Shown here piece by piece: positions 17,501 through 25,277 of a stretch of DNA of 36,629 nucleotides. The stretch comes from Acidobacteriaceae bacterium. GTDB taxonomy: Bacteria > Acidobacteriota > Terriglobia > Terriglobales > Acidobacteriaceae. Under the pieces are notes generated by a model. That model ran no database searches and was not told the origin of the DNA. It saw only the letters and a list, made by a program, of their open reading frames with translations. The stretch covers positions 1-36,629 of the forward strand of contig JASHQQ010000213.1 in assembly GCA_030039035.1 (NCBI GenBank), in the 5' to 3' direction. Position 1 is the first letter of the stretch; every line of letters starts with the position of its first letter. The translations under genes and the position numbers were made by a program.

Positions 17501-19032
17501 AGCGCGATCCGCCGGTCGAAGTAGGAGCGGCGAAGAATGCCCCCCTTGCTTGTGACGTTGAATTTGCCCAGCCGCGGATTGACGAGCGCCAGCAATGTGG
17601 GAAACAGGATGTAGGGCGCCAGCACCACTTCGTAGATCTCGTTCCAGAAGGAATAGCGGTGCCGGCCCTGGACGCGCGAATTTGTCAGGCTCGAGAGCAC
17701 GAGGTGCGGAGCCGCATAGGCCGCGAGCGCCCAGGTGTAGCCGTAGATGTTCACTTTTCCGAAGACCAGATAGACCAGCGGGATCGTGAGAAAGATCAGC
17801 CGCGGAGCGGCAAAGAGAAAGTGGGTCGTGGCGTTGAAGTAGCACAGCCTTTGCGAAAGCGTGAGCCCCGGCGCGAACAGCGGATTTTCGAGGCGCAGGA
17901 TCTGGGTCATGCCGCGCGCCCAGCGGATCCGCTGCCCGATATGTGCGGCCAGGCTTTCCGTGGCCAGGCCGGCTCCCAGCGGAATGTTGATGTACGCCGT
18001 GCTCCAGCCGTTGCGCTGCATGCGCAGCGCCGTATGCGCGTCCTCGGTGACTGTCTCCACCGCGATGCCGCCGATTTCGTCCAGCGCGGCGCGGCGCAGC
18101 ACCGCGCACGACCCGCAGAAGAAGCTCGCATTCCAAAGGTCGTTGCCGTCCTGCACCAGGCGATGGAACAGCTCTCCCTCGTTGGGAACCCGGCGGAACT
18201 GCCCAAGGTTGCGCTCGAACGGATCGGGCGAGTAGAAATGATGCGGCGTCTGCACCAGCCCGAGATCGCGTTCCCGCTGAAACCATCCCAGCGTCCTGAG
18301 CAGAAACGACCGCGCGGGAACGTGATCGCAATCGAAGATGGCGACCAGCTCTCCGTTCGTCCGCCGCAGAGCGTGATTGATGTTTCCTGCCTTGGCGTGG
18401 GCGTTGTTGTCGCGGATGACATACTCCACGCCGACTTCCGCGGCGAACTCCCGGAACTCGTCGCGCCGGCCGTCGTCGAGCAGCAGAACCCTCTTTTTGC
18501 CGGCGGGATACTCCATCGCCTTCGCCGCCAGCACCGTTCCCCGCACCACGTGGAGAGGCTCGTTGTAGGTCGGAACCAGGACATCGACTGTCGGCCAGCT
18601 CTCCGGGTCTCCTTCGAGCGGAAGCGGCGGACGCTGCAGCGGTCGAAGCGTTTGAAAGTAGCCGAGGATGAGCGTGGAAAACGCGAAGAACTCCGCAAGC
18701 AGCAAAAGAACGACGAAGATGTTGTCCCAGCGATGAATGTGACCGGCGCTCGACATTCCCTCCCACGTCTGGACGACGCGCCAGTATCCGTAGCGAAGGG
18801 TGCTGAAGACTGAAAACACCATCAGCAGCGTGGTCACGCCAGGCGAGCGCGGAACCGCGTTCAGAAGCAGCGCGAGCAAGATCAGCGCGGCCCCGAAGAT
18901 AGCCTGTTCTCTCCAGGCCAGGGGAAGGACGATCAGCGGAAGCAGGAGGAGTGTCGCGGCCAGCGCCGGAATCCTGAAAACGGCTGATCCCAATCGCAGG
19001 GCAGCCCTCGGGCGGGGTACAGATCCACTCAT
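14587..19032 (-). CDS. bcsAB: Fused cellulose synthase BcsA-BcsB
   Basis: This 1481-residue protein joins the catalytic and periplasmic subunits. BcsA part: N-terminal membrane helices (about 20-125), family 2 glycosyltransferase motifs DDG (186-188), DCD (234-236), TED (329-331) and QRIRW (367-371), gating loop FNVTSKGG (491-498), more helices, and a PilZ-like domain (about 565-650). Its c-di-GMP residues look altered: the RxxxR site reads CLRAR (573-577) and DxSxxG reads LLSRSS (596-601). BcsB part: from about residue 755, preceded by an internal signal-peptide-like segment (SVVLPFLLAGAILAPRPAQA, 725-744), and ending in one membrane helix (DYWLIPLFVLLFALLIVAWV). It polymerises UDP-glucose to beta-1,4-glucan and extrudes it. 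ATG 19032 has GAGG 8 bases upstream; a GTG at 19041 is possible. A-B fusions are known in acetic-acid bacteria. Confidence 0.93.
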   Translation of the reverse strand: MSGSVPRPRAALRLGSAVFRIPALAATLLLLPLIVLPLAWREQAIFGAALILLALLLNAVPRSPGVTTLLMVFSVFSTLRYGYWRVVQTWEGMSSAGHIHRWDNIFVVLLLLAEFFAFSTLILGYFQTLRPLQRPPLPLEGDPESWPTVDVLVPTYNEPLHVVRGTVLAAKAMEYPAGKKRVLLLDDGRRDEFREFAAEVGVEYVIRDNNAHAKAGNINHALRRTNGELVAIFDCDHVPARSFLLRTLGWFQRERDLGLVQTPHHFYSPDPFERNLGQFRRVPNEGELFHRLVQDGNDLWNASFFCGSCAVLRRAALDEIGGIAVETVTEDAHTALRMQRNGWSTAYINIPLGAGLATESLAAHIGQRIRWARGMTQILRLENPLFAPGLTLSQRLCYFNATTHFLFAAPRLIFLTIPLVYLVFGKVNIYGYTWALAAYAAPHLVLSSLTNSRVQGRHRYSFWNEIYEVVLAPYILFPTLLALVNPRLGKFNVTSKGGILRRSYFDRRIALPYLLLLAFNVTGLVMAEHRFVADPAHRDTVLMNAVWCAYSTMILLVAASVAWERRSLRSGACLRARVPASLRLARDRSFEGATVLLSRSSITVKCDKPLELARGMPISLALGDRRWQCEVPALVAHSAGRRQHLFLPDLPEEQERQIETLLDSRRKARGLLRDSRPDDSPLRSLAQIFFLAVRAAAIVPFGLFVPSPSATADPAPPVRKSRAASVVLPFLLAGAILAPRPAQAQGKRFEKTKAHADRWQGTGAHADQPRPIQPADFHDEFELSLASGARELVLAKGGASLNLFFGEPVTRITTQAILKLIYTAPDLRRSEARLDLTLNGAEAGTIALTPGFGQQTEYALPTDLLTNDNTLSMELEETCSSCGAEPSPAVTLDPHSTVSISGTRLPLANDLSLLPLPFFDASGVRSWDLPVAFGERPDDVTLESAALVASHFGVLSDVRGVHFPVSVGEFPKGNAIVFALRGSPLLSGLSLPSAHGPLLAMRDNPADPYGKLLIVTGDGPEDLPDAARTLVTATWMPHVNSLRAHAVPVPSLPAYGAPRWLQADGPAAIGAYTTEERLRLNGTGSLDLYFRLPPDLFLRARQSVPLLLKYKYGGAPEGTRPALHLRLNGQDIDTVQLTPAVAPMEQSEIVRLPTGSLLPYTNTLAVDFYFEGNTPPTAHPTFSIHRDSSLDLGGVPHAVLLPRLELFADAGYPFTEWPDLSRTAVILPGSPTSTDYETLLDMAGFFGAQTGSLATRLSVTGADRLEQAQEKDLVLIGARDAQPLLQEWASAMPLGLPGAGMQVNEAPESTLLLHPEWPFLSSDSRKLERRIGGGDDLLVESFVSPLRPNREAVAIVPGGPEAVGAVRALFTPSERQGPVYGGVALSRNGQFQSFLVGAQAYQAGEPDRYQNAKVLLIEDYWLIPLFVLLFALLIVAWVRFSTERVAAERLAAWETWSDSTVAVPVSGAVRSGSPRRVSWLQ

Positions 19033-19103
19033 GCGGGCCACCTCAGTTTATCGCCACGACGCGCCGGTCCGCACTCCCGGTTGGAGGGTCGGTCTGCGGG
19101 GTA

Positions 19104-19117
19104 CGGGCTTCAGCCCG
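19104..19117. repeat. Short CGGGCT/AGCCCG palindrome
   Basis: Six bases (19104-19109) pair with 19112-19117 across a 2-base centre. Palindromes built on GGGCTTCAGCCC are common as dispersed intergenic elements in soil bacteria. I find no second copy in this window, so calling it a repeat family here is inference. Confidence 0.3.
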
Positions 19118-19371
19118 CACAGGAACCGTTCCCGGAGAATTCCGGAGCTTTGGCCCCCGGGCGAAACTGGCCCGGCGCCGGCTTGTTTGGCGCGGCAGAT
19201 TGAGGAGACGCCGCCGTCCCTCAAACCGTTCCTGATTTGTCGCCGGCTGCTTCATGCACCTCGTTTGCAATCAAGAGCGGGTTTTTCTTCAAGCGCTTGC
19301 GGCACGTTGCTCGTTCGGTTCTTTACGCTTTCGATGGTATTTTGGGTGCGCTGCCGATCGATTTGGTTGCT

Positions 19372-19395
19372 CACTCCGGCGAGTGCGTTTCACTC
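19372..19395 (+). promoter_or_regulatory. Alternating stem arms upstream of bcsZ
   Basis: CACTC (19372-19376), GAGTG (19381-19385) and CACTC (19391-19395) let the middle arm pair with either neighbour, giving two mutually exclusive 5-bp hairpins. The element lies about 120 bases before the bcsZ ATG. It could be part of a leader switch or an operator, or be chance. Confidence 0.2.
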
Positions 19396-19513
19396 ACGGT
19401 TCAATGCGCGGATTTCACGCTCTTTATTCGCTCGGCCCCGGCGCTCGGCGGAAAACCGCGTCGAATCGGCGGGCATCCAATCTTGCATCTCAATTGCGTA
19501 CGTCCAAAAGACG

Positions 19514-20632
19514 ATGACAAGACTGAATTCGCTTCTGACTCTTTGCCTGATACCGGTCCTTCACACAAGCTGCGGAGCGCAGGAGTGGCAGTCGCTCTGG
19601 ACAAGCTACGTCCGCGGTTTTATGGACGGCCAGGTGCGCGTCATCGATCACGATGCCGGCGATCGCACGACCTCCGAGGGTCAGTCGTATGGCATGTTCT
19701 TCGCGCTCGTGGCGAACGATCGTTCGCAATTCGACGGCCTGCTTCGCTGGACAGAGCAGAACCTCGCCGGCGGAGACTTGTCGGCGAATCTGCCTGCGTG
19801 GCTGTGGGGCCACGCTGCGAACAATCAATGGGGCGTGATCGACAGGCATTCCGCCGCCGACGCGGATCTGTGGATGGCGTATTCGCTTCTCGAAGCCGGC
19901 AAGGCCTGGAACGAGCCGCGCTACACCAGAATCGGCACGGCGCTGGCGCGCCTCATTGCCACCGAAGAAGTGGTGCGGGTGCCGGACCTCGGAACCATCG
20001 TCGCGCCTGGTCCGGTCGGATTCCAGCACGGCAATTCGTATCGCCTCAACGCGAGCTATGTGCCCTTGCAACTCATCCTGCGTCTCGATCGGTTGCAGCC
20101 TGACGGCCCCTGGGGAAAAGTGGCTGGGACCATTCCGGCGCTGGTGAATGCTTCCTCACCCCACGGATTCGTCTCCGACTGGACGGAGTTCAGGGCCGAT
20201 ACGGCGCTTCATTCTGTGCCCACCGTGGGAAGCTACGATGCGATCCGTGTCTATCTGTGGGCCGGCATGCTGGACAAATCGACGAAAGGTCGCGATGCCT
20301 TGCTGAAGTCGATGTCGGGAATGGAGAACTATCTCCGCACCAACCCGGCTCCGCCTGAAAAGGTGCGGCCCGACGGGACCATTGAAGGTCCGAACGGTCC
20401 GGTGGGGTTTTCCGCCGCGCTGATCCCGTTTGCTGACGCCGTTGACAACGAACGGATCGGGAACCAACTGATGTCGCGGGTGCAATCCGATCTCAAGCCC
20501 CGGACCGGACTGCTGGGAGCTCCGCCCAGATACTATGACCAGAACCTGGCTCTCTTCGGGCTCGGCTTTTCCGAACATGAATTCTGGTTCGACTCCGGCG
20601 GCGCGCTCCGGCTGCAATGGGAACACGCATGA
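19514..20632 (+). CDS. bcsZ: Cellulose-operon endo-beta-1,4-glucanase, GH8
   Basis: The 372-residue product has an N-terminal signal peptide (about 1-22). It matches family 8 glycoside hydrolases: TTSEGQSYGM with the proton donor at E55, the ADADLWMAYSLLEAG helix (D116/D118), and SYDAIRVYLW with the likely second acidic residue. The length is that of BcsZ (about 370). BcsZ trims cellulose in the periplasm during synthesis and affects fibril assembly. The start is set by the signal peptide; no good ribosome-binding site precedes it. The gene is transcribed away from bcsAB-bcsC and not within that operon, so it has its own promoter. It converges on the GH115 gene with a 35-base gap. Confidence 0.88.
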   Translation: MTRLNSLLTLCLIPVLHTSCGAQEWQSLWTSYVRGFMDGQVRVIDHDAGDRTTSEGQSYGMFFALVANDRSQFDGLLRWTEQNLAGGDLSANLPAWLWGHAANNQWGVIDRHSAADADLWMAYSLLEAGKAWNEPRYTRIGTALARLIATEEVVRVPDLGTIVAPGPVGFQHGNSYRLNASYVPLQLILRLDRLQPDGPWGKVAGTIPALVNASSPHGFVSDWTEFRADTALHSVPTVGSYDAIRVYLWAGMLDKSTKGRDALLKSMSGMENYLRTNPAPPEKVRPDGTIEGPNGPVGFSAALIPFADAVDNERIGNQLMSRVQSDLKPRTGLLGAPPRYYDQNLALFGLGFSEHEFWFDSGGALRLQWEHA

Positions 20633-20667
20633 TCCGCGATCCGTTGCATGTACGGTGAACCGCGGCT

Positions 20668-22902
20668 TCAGTGCACGTCGACCCGGCGATCGTCCTCGTA
20701 CTCCATGATGTGAAAGTAGGCTTCCCAGCCGGTCCAGGCGACCGGCGCCGGCAACCTCGCCATGGGATCGCGCAAATGGTCGGCATATGCCTGCACCAGT
20801 TCCCGCGTGCGAGCGACACCCGTAAGCCAATCGCCCCGATACCAGTTTTTCCACTTGCCGTATTCGGCCGCGGACATGGATGCCTCGACGGCAGCGAGCG
20901 CCTCAAGCGCCTGCGCGGCCTCGTTGCGCGCGTTCAGCTCTTGCCCGGACTCATCGTCCTGCAAGGCGCGGGCGACGTGCAGCAGCGCGCGATTGCTTTC
21001 GCGATTGATCGCGATCATGGTGAGCAACTGGGCCTGGTAGTAGTCGCGGCGATCGGGTTCCACGAGGCTCCGCGCCGCGATCGCATCGCGCCATACAGCG
21101 TCCCAGCGCGGTTGCGCGGAAGCGCACTCGTCGACGTCGCGGGCCAGCAGGGCCCTGCGCGTTTCCGCGTCGAAGGCGGGCAGGACGCGCGGCTCGGTCC
21201 ACTTGGGCGACTGGCTGGGGACGGCGATGACCTGGTGTTCGCTGAGACGGTCGAGGATGAGGCTCCGGATTTCCGAGTGGTAGTGCTGGTCGCCGTAGCG
21301 GCGCGGCACGCCGCTGGGCGGTGGAGGCGATGGCGGCGCGTTGCCCGCGGATGTCAGGCCCGGAGGAAAAAGTGGAGCGCGCAGCGAAGGAGCGTCGAAG
21401 TATTCACGGTAGATTCCGGCGAGCGCATCGGCAGAGCGGGCGCCGAATTCTTCGGTTGCCCAGCGGCGATAGTACGCGATGTCGGCGCCGGTGGATTCCG
21501 GTGGCGCTCCGCCCCACGCGACTTCCATCAGCGCCCGCGTGGTCATGGCCACAGGGCGAATGTCGCTGGTATTCACGAGAAGATACGACGTGGCGCCCGC
21601 CCCGATGTAGCGGCCCAGCTCGGATTGGATCACCGCGACGGGAACCAGCTCGGAGAGCTGGTTGGCCTGGCCGTTCATCATGGCGACGTGGAAGTACGCA
21701 CCCTGACCGGCCGCCACTTTGCCGCCATCCTGCATATCGCCGTAGCCGGTATCGGCCCAGACAAGCGACACTTCGGGCGGGATCCCGAGATAGCCCTGCT
21801 GCATCAGCCGGGCGCCTTCCTGCCAAAGATCGGTGACGAACTGCGCGCGGGGAAAGCGCGCGCGCACGATGCGGACCTGGTCGTCGATGGCCTGGCTGAT
21901 GAGCCGGCCGAGCAGCGGATCGTTGTTGCGCACGCCCGGATCGAGGGTGGCATAGCTTGCGTCGGACAGGCCGCGGAGACCCACGCTCCACAGGATTTCC
22001 TGGTCGGGCTTGTATTCCGCAACCGCGTTCGTCCACGCGCGCTCCAGAATCTCGGGGTGCGTGGAGAAGTTGTAGGGGACGTCTTTCGGCCAGCGGGCGA
22101 CATTCACGCCAAGCGATATGGCGTGGTGCTGGTTAACGATTAGGCCGCGCTGCGTCGCTGCGTACACCTGCGCGTCGTCGGGGAAGATCCACGTCCCGGG
22201 GACGACCATGTTCCCTTTGAGGCGCAGGATGGTTGCGAAGATGTTGTCCCAGACCTTCAGCGAGATTCCGGTGTGCTCGCCCTTCGCAGCGGGCATCCAG
22301 CCGCTGAGCAGATCCTCGTCATTGATGAAGAACCCGCGATAACGGAAAACGGGCTTCGGAAACGCGCGCGCGAAGCCGGAGGGCAAAGTGATGGCGATGC
22401 GCCGGGCGGGCTGCTTGTCGGTCCAGAGAACCATCGGGTCGACGCCAAGGACGCTCTGCGAAAACTGGTAGATCGCGTAGAGAGTGCCGCGCATGTCCGC
22501 GCCGGTCAGGCAGACGATCTGTCGCGCGGTCGGGCCGACTCCGTTGCTGACAATCGAGAATGCGAAGGATTCGGCGTCGCTGGTCGTTGCGCACGGAACG
22601 TCCGTGGGCAGGCTGTTCGCGCCCGAAACGAGAATGGCGACGGGTCCCGCGTCGGCGATGGAAGCCACGAGCTTGGGAGAGCGGCCGAAGACCCTCGCGA
22701 AATCGTGAAGCAGATCCTGCGTGGCGCGCTGAACGGGCCCGGTTTCGCGTGAGTTCAGGACCACGGTGACAGATCCATCGATCGTGGGGACCCGGCTCCG
22801 GATCGTCTGCGCGGAAGCGAATGAAGCGGGAATTGCGGCACAGGTCATGCCGATGCCGAGTACCTGGGCGCATGCGGAGGAAGCGGGTCGGTGGAACAGC
22901 AT
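20668..22902 (-). CDS. GH115 xylan alpha-1,2-glucuronidase (short form)
   Basis: GH115 enzymes remove (4-O-methyl)glucuronic acid side chains from xylan. The 744-residue protein has a signal peptide (about 1-31, ending near SFASAQT). A first alpha/beta domain holds GTLYAIYQFSQSVLGVDP (139-156), and the family hallmark FRYRGFFINDED is at 186-197 at the start of the barrel. Further family-like segments include VVPGTWIFPDD, LWSVGLRG and WADTGYGDMQDG. The final about 160 residues are a helical bundle. Typical GH115 proteins are about 850-1000 residues with a further C-terminal beta-sandwich; that part is missing here. A strong ribosome site (GGAGAG, 5 bases upstream) supports ATG 22902. It is downstream of the Tat-exported barrel gene (23206-25173) on the same strand, 303 bases away. 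Confidence 0.88.
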   Translation of the reverse strand: MLFHRPASSACAQVLGIGMTCAAIPASFASAQTIRSRVPTIDGSVTVVLNSRETGPVQRATQDLLHDFARVFGRSPKLVASIADAGPVAILVSGANSLPTDVPCATTSDAESFAFSIVSNGVGPTARQIVCLTGADMRGTLYAIYQFSQSVLGVDPMVLWTDKQPARRIAITLPSGFARAFPKPVFRYRGFFINDEDLLSGWMPAAKGEHTGISLKVWDNIFATILRLKGNMVVPGTWIFPDDAQVYAATQRGLIVNQHHAISLGVNVARWPKDVPYNFSTHPEILERAWTNAVAEYKPDQEILWSVGLRGLSDASYATLDPGVRNNDPLLGRLISQAIDDQVRIVRARFPRAQFVTDLWQEGARLMQQGYLGIPPEVSLVWADTGYGDMQDGGKVAAGQGAYFHVAMMNGQANQLSELVPVAVIQSELGRYIGAGATSYLLVNTSDIRPVAMTTRALMEVAWGGAPPESTGADIAYYRRWATEEFGARSADALAGIYREYFDAPSLRAPLFPPGLTSAGNAPPSPPPPSGVPRRYGDQHYHSEIRSLILDRLSEHQVIAVPSQSPKWTEPRVLPAFDAETRRALLARDVDECASAQPRWDAVWRDAIAARSLVEPDRRDYYQAQLLTMIAINRESNRALLHVARALQDDESGQELNARNEAAQALEALAAVEASMSAAEYGKWKNWYRGDWLTGVARTRELVQAYADHLRDPMARLPAPVAWTGWEAYFHIMEYEDDRRVDVH

Positions 22903-23205
22903 GGACTCTCCAGGTCACGGCGAATGGACATGGAGAAGAATCGGGGCCGCAGCCGATCTTCGTCAAGTCTGCGGGCGAGCGGAAGGCGCAAGGGGCCATT
23001 CCTGCTCCCGATCGCGCTCGGCCGGCGCTCCCGCAAGCTAACGACCGTTTTTCCGTCAAGGGCTTGCCGCCTGGCTCGCACAAGATCCAGTCCGCGCTGC
23101 CAGCTATCGCAATTCCTGAGTCACCCAGGCGGCGACCTTGCCCGGCATCTGACAGGCCACCGCGGCTCGGGAATTGCCGTAGCACGATCTGAATCCGGGA
23201 GCCGG
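22903..23205. other. 303-base gap between two minus-strand carbohydrate genes
   Basis: No gene is visible. The right part holds a long imperfect inverted repeat (23103-23183). The left part probably contains the promoter or leader of the GH115 gene, but no clear -35/-10 pair stands out. Confidence 0.45.
23103..23183 (-). repeat. Long imperfect inverted repeat with structured interior
   Basis: Bases 23103-23120 pair with 23166-23183 at 15 of 18 positions; two of the three exceptions could be G-U pairs in RNA, depending on the strand transcribed. The 45-base interior is GC-rich and can fold further. It begins 22 bases after the stop codon of the gene at 23206, so it may act as a 3' stabiliser or terminator of that transcript. 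It could also be a REP/MITE-like element. Confidence 0.45.
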
Positions 23206-25173
23206 CTATGCTTCGCTGGACTCGATCCTGACACTCACCTGGTTGCCTGGCTGCATTTCAATGATGAAGGGAACTGCCTCGAAGCCGGGAACGAGGTTGA
23301 AGGTGCGTTCGCCTGGGATCGGCTCGAAACGATGGGCGGCATCGACGCTGACGGCCAGTGAGCCTTTGGACTTGAAGATGCGGACGCTTTGCGGGCTCGC
23401 CTGCTCGACCCGCTCGCTCTGCCGGGCAATCACCGGAACAATGAACTGCAGCGAGGCCGACGCGGGCAATTGACCTCTGACGAGGGCACGGAGTTCCACT
23501 GCCGATTCGTCCATCATCCATTTCACCTCGTACATCGGGTCTTCGCCTTCCATCGCCTTGTGCGCGTTGCTCATCAAGCGGCCATGCGCCTCGAACACCA
23601 CCTCCGCGCCGGAGCGTGTCGCCGACAGCGAGGCCGTGTAGTCGTTGAGGCTGGTGTACGTGTCGCCGGCATTGCACTCGATTCGCGGGGTGAGAGGCAT
23701 GTGCGGCGCGGCGCGCTCCTGCTGCTGGTTTGGAATTTCGATCGTCTCGTAGCGCGTCATGCTCGCGGTGAGGATGGGGCCAAGCTCCACGTGATAGAGA
23801 ACCGATAGCGCCCCGCCGCTCACGTGGCCGCCGCCCGATCCGCTGCCCGCCTGCACATGCTCCTGGTACTCCCGGTCATACTCCGTAACCGTGGCCCGCC
23901 AGGGTCCGGTAGCGGCGAGGTGGGTTCCGATGACAGGAAAACTTCGGAGACCGTAAGGTTCGTCGCGCGGGATAGCCGCACGTGCGGGCTCGGCGGAAAA
24001 GCTGCAACGATCGAGCGCCGTAGCGAGCGCCTTGGCATGTGTAAAAGTGTGGTGAATGCAGGGCAGGTCTCCGTGAGCCTTGTAGTCGGGGCCGCCATAA
24101 ATCAGGCCGGCGTGGGTGCAGGCGCCCATCAGCTCCAGGTTGCGGCGGGCCACCTCGCGGAAGCGCGGATCGTGTCCCGCCATCAGCAGAAAGCCGGGAT
24201 GGCAGCCGTCGCTGGTGCGGCTGCCCCACCAGCTCCATTTGTAGTTGCGCGTGCCCCAACTGTTGTCCCACGCGCCGTCGGGAAGCTGGAACTCCATGTG
24301 CGTTTTGAGCGCGCTCACCACCTGTTGCTCGACCCGCTTGTCGCCGGTAAGCACGCTGTACAGGGCCAACGCCGGCAGCGATTCTTCTACGTTGTAGCCG
24401 AGATCGACAGGGCGGCAGCCCTTGGGTGAGACGCCGTCGGGCGGATGACCCTCGCCGAAGAGAAAGCCGTCGGGAGTGAACTGGTCCATCACGCGCTGCG
24501 CGAGCTTGCTGCCGCGGTCGACGTAACGCGGCTCGCCGAGCACCTGGCCGCAAAGCACGAAAGCCAGGGTCGCCGTAGCGGGGTAGTTGACGTTGCCGGT
24601 GTTGATGCTGATGAAGCCGTCGAGAAACTTGGCGGCGGCGGCCAGGCGCGCGGTCCAGGCGCTGCGGATTGCGGCGTCGAGCACCGCGCCGTGATGAGCG
24701 AGCGCCTCGGCCAGCGCGATGGCGTGGAAGACGGTGATGCCCTGCCACTGGCCGAGCGTGACGTCGTTGATCCAACTGCCGTCGGGGCGGCTCACCTGCG
24801 CCTCCGACCATTCATGGACCAGCTTCGCCGCGCCCACGTATTTTTCCTCGCCGGTGGAGTGCGCCATTTTGAGCAAAGGGTAGACGGCGTCTCCGCAGCG
24901 GCCATGGATGAGAGCACAGGAGGGGCAGAGCAGGCCACCGTAGAATGCAGGATCGCGCATTGCGACGATCTGACGGGCAATGAGCCCGTCGCACCAGGTC
25001 TTGAGAAGTGTGGAATAGAGTTCCCGTTCTGTGGTCGTGGCCGGGGATGCAGGGGTGGCTTGCGTTGCGGCAGGCGCGAAAAGCGTCATGCCTCGCCACA
25101 CGGCTGCTCCCGCCGCCGAGAGGCGGAGCATTTCTCTGCGCGTGAGGTTATCTTGCGGATGCCCGGAATGCAT
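23206..25173 (-). CDS. Tat-exported (alpha/alpha)-barrel protein, probable polysaccharide-active enzyme
   Basis: The 655-residue product starts with a twin-arginine signal (TRREMLRLSAAGAAV, residues 11-25). Residues about 50-430 are helix-rich with aromatic and acidic loop motifs (YGGLLCPSCALIHGRCGDAV, DGSWINDVTLGQWQGI, GAWDNSWGTRNYKWSWWGS, IHHTFTHAKALA). Residues about 440-655 look beta-rich. An (alpha/alpha)6 barrel followed by a beta-sandwich is the plan of heparinase-II-like lyases and several uronic-acid-active hydrolase families; I cannot name the family. The neighbouring alpha-glucuronidase and aldarate genes suggest a uronic-acid-containing glycan as substrate. The ribosome site AGGA lies 7 bases before ATG 25173. 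It is divergent from the amidohydrolase gene. Confidence 0.7.
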   Translation of the reverse strand: MHSGHPQDNLTRREMLRLSAAGAAVWRGMTLFAPAATQATPASPATTTERELYSTLLKTWCDGLIARQIVAMRDPAFYGGLLCPSCALIHGRCGDAVYPLLKMAHSTGEEKYVGAAKLVHEWSEAQVSRPDGSWINDVTLGQWQGITVFHAIALAEALAHHGAVLDAAIRSAWTARLAAAAKFLDGFISINTGNVNYPATATLAFVLCGQVLGEPRYVDRGSKLAQRVMDQFTPDGFLFGEGHPPDGVSPKGCRPVDLGYNVEESLPALALYSVLTGDKRVEQQVVSALKTHMEFQLPDGAWDNSWGTRNYKWSWWGSRTSDGCHPGFLLMAGHDPRFREVARRNLELMGACTHAGLIYGGPDYKAHGDLPCIHHTFTHAKALATALDRCSFSAEPARAAIPRDEPYGLRSFPVIGTHLAATGPWRATVTEYDREYQEHVQAGSGSGGGHVSGGALSVLYHVELGPILTASMTRYETIEIPNQQQERAAPHMPLTPRIECNAGDTYTSLNDYTASLSATRSGAEVVFEAHGRLMSNAHKAMEGEDPMYEVKWMMDESAVELRALVRGQLPASASLQFIVPVIARQSERVEQASPQSVRIFKSKGSLAVSVDAAHRFEPIPGERTFNLVPGFEAVPFIIEMQPGNQVSVRIESSEA

Positions 25174-25239
25174 TTCGGATCCTGTGTCGCTGCGGTGAAT
25201 TCAACCGCGCATGAGGCAACTTCCAGCCTTGTAATTGTA

Positions 25240-25268
25240 TTGCGGACAGGGATTCGCACGAATAGAAT
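25240..25268 (+). promoter_or_regulatory. Probable promoter of the amidohydrolase gene with an internal dyad
   Basis: TTGCGG (25240-25245) and TAGAAT (25263-25268) are 17 bases apart. A dyad ATTCG-CA-CGAAT (25252-25263) sits between and touches the -10 box, which suits a repressor site. Transcription would start only a few bases before ATG 25278, and no ribosome-binding site is visible, so the mRNA may be nearly leaderless. It lies in the 104-base divergent gap, so the dyad could also act on the gene at 23206-25173. Confidence 0.4.
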
Positions 25269-25277
25269 GTTGACCCT

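Larger units (their letters stand above)
19033..19513. other. 481-base divergent intergenic region between bcsAB and bcsZ
   Basis: No gene is visible. The half nearest bcsZ is more T-rich than its surroundings (for example the T-runs around 19282-19292 and 19339-19345), as expected of a promoter region, but I cannot place a convincing -35/-10 pair. It contains a GGGCT-centred hairpin (19104-19117) and a set of alternating complementary arms (19372-19395). Regulation of cellulose production probably acts here because both transcripts start in this gap. Confidence 0.45.

Noticed and set aside
16694..18766. A 690-codon minus-strand frame inside bcsAB
   Set aside because: It lies in a shifted frame of the same strand as the cellulose synthase, is very rich in Arg/Ala/Gly, and lacks any family motif.
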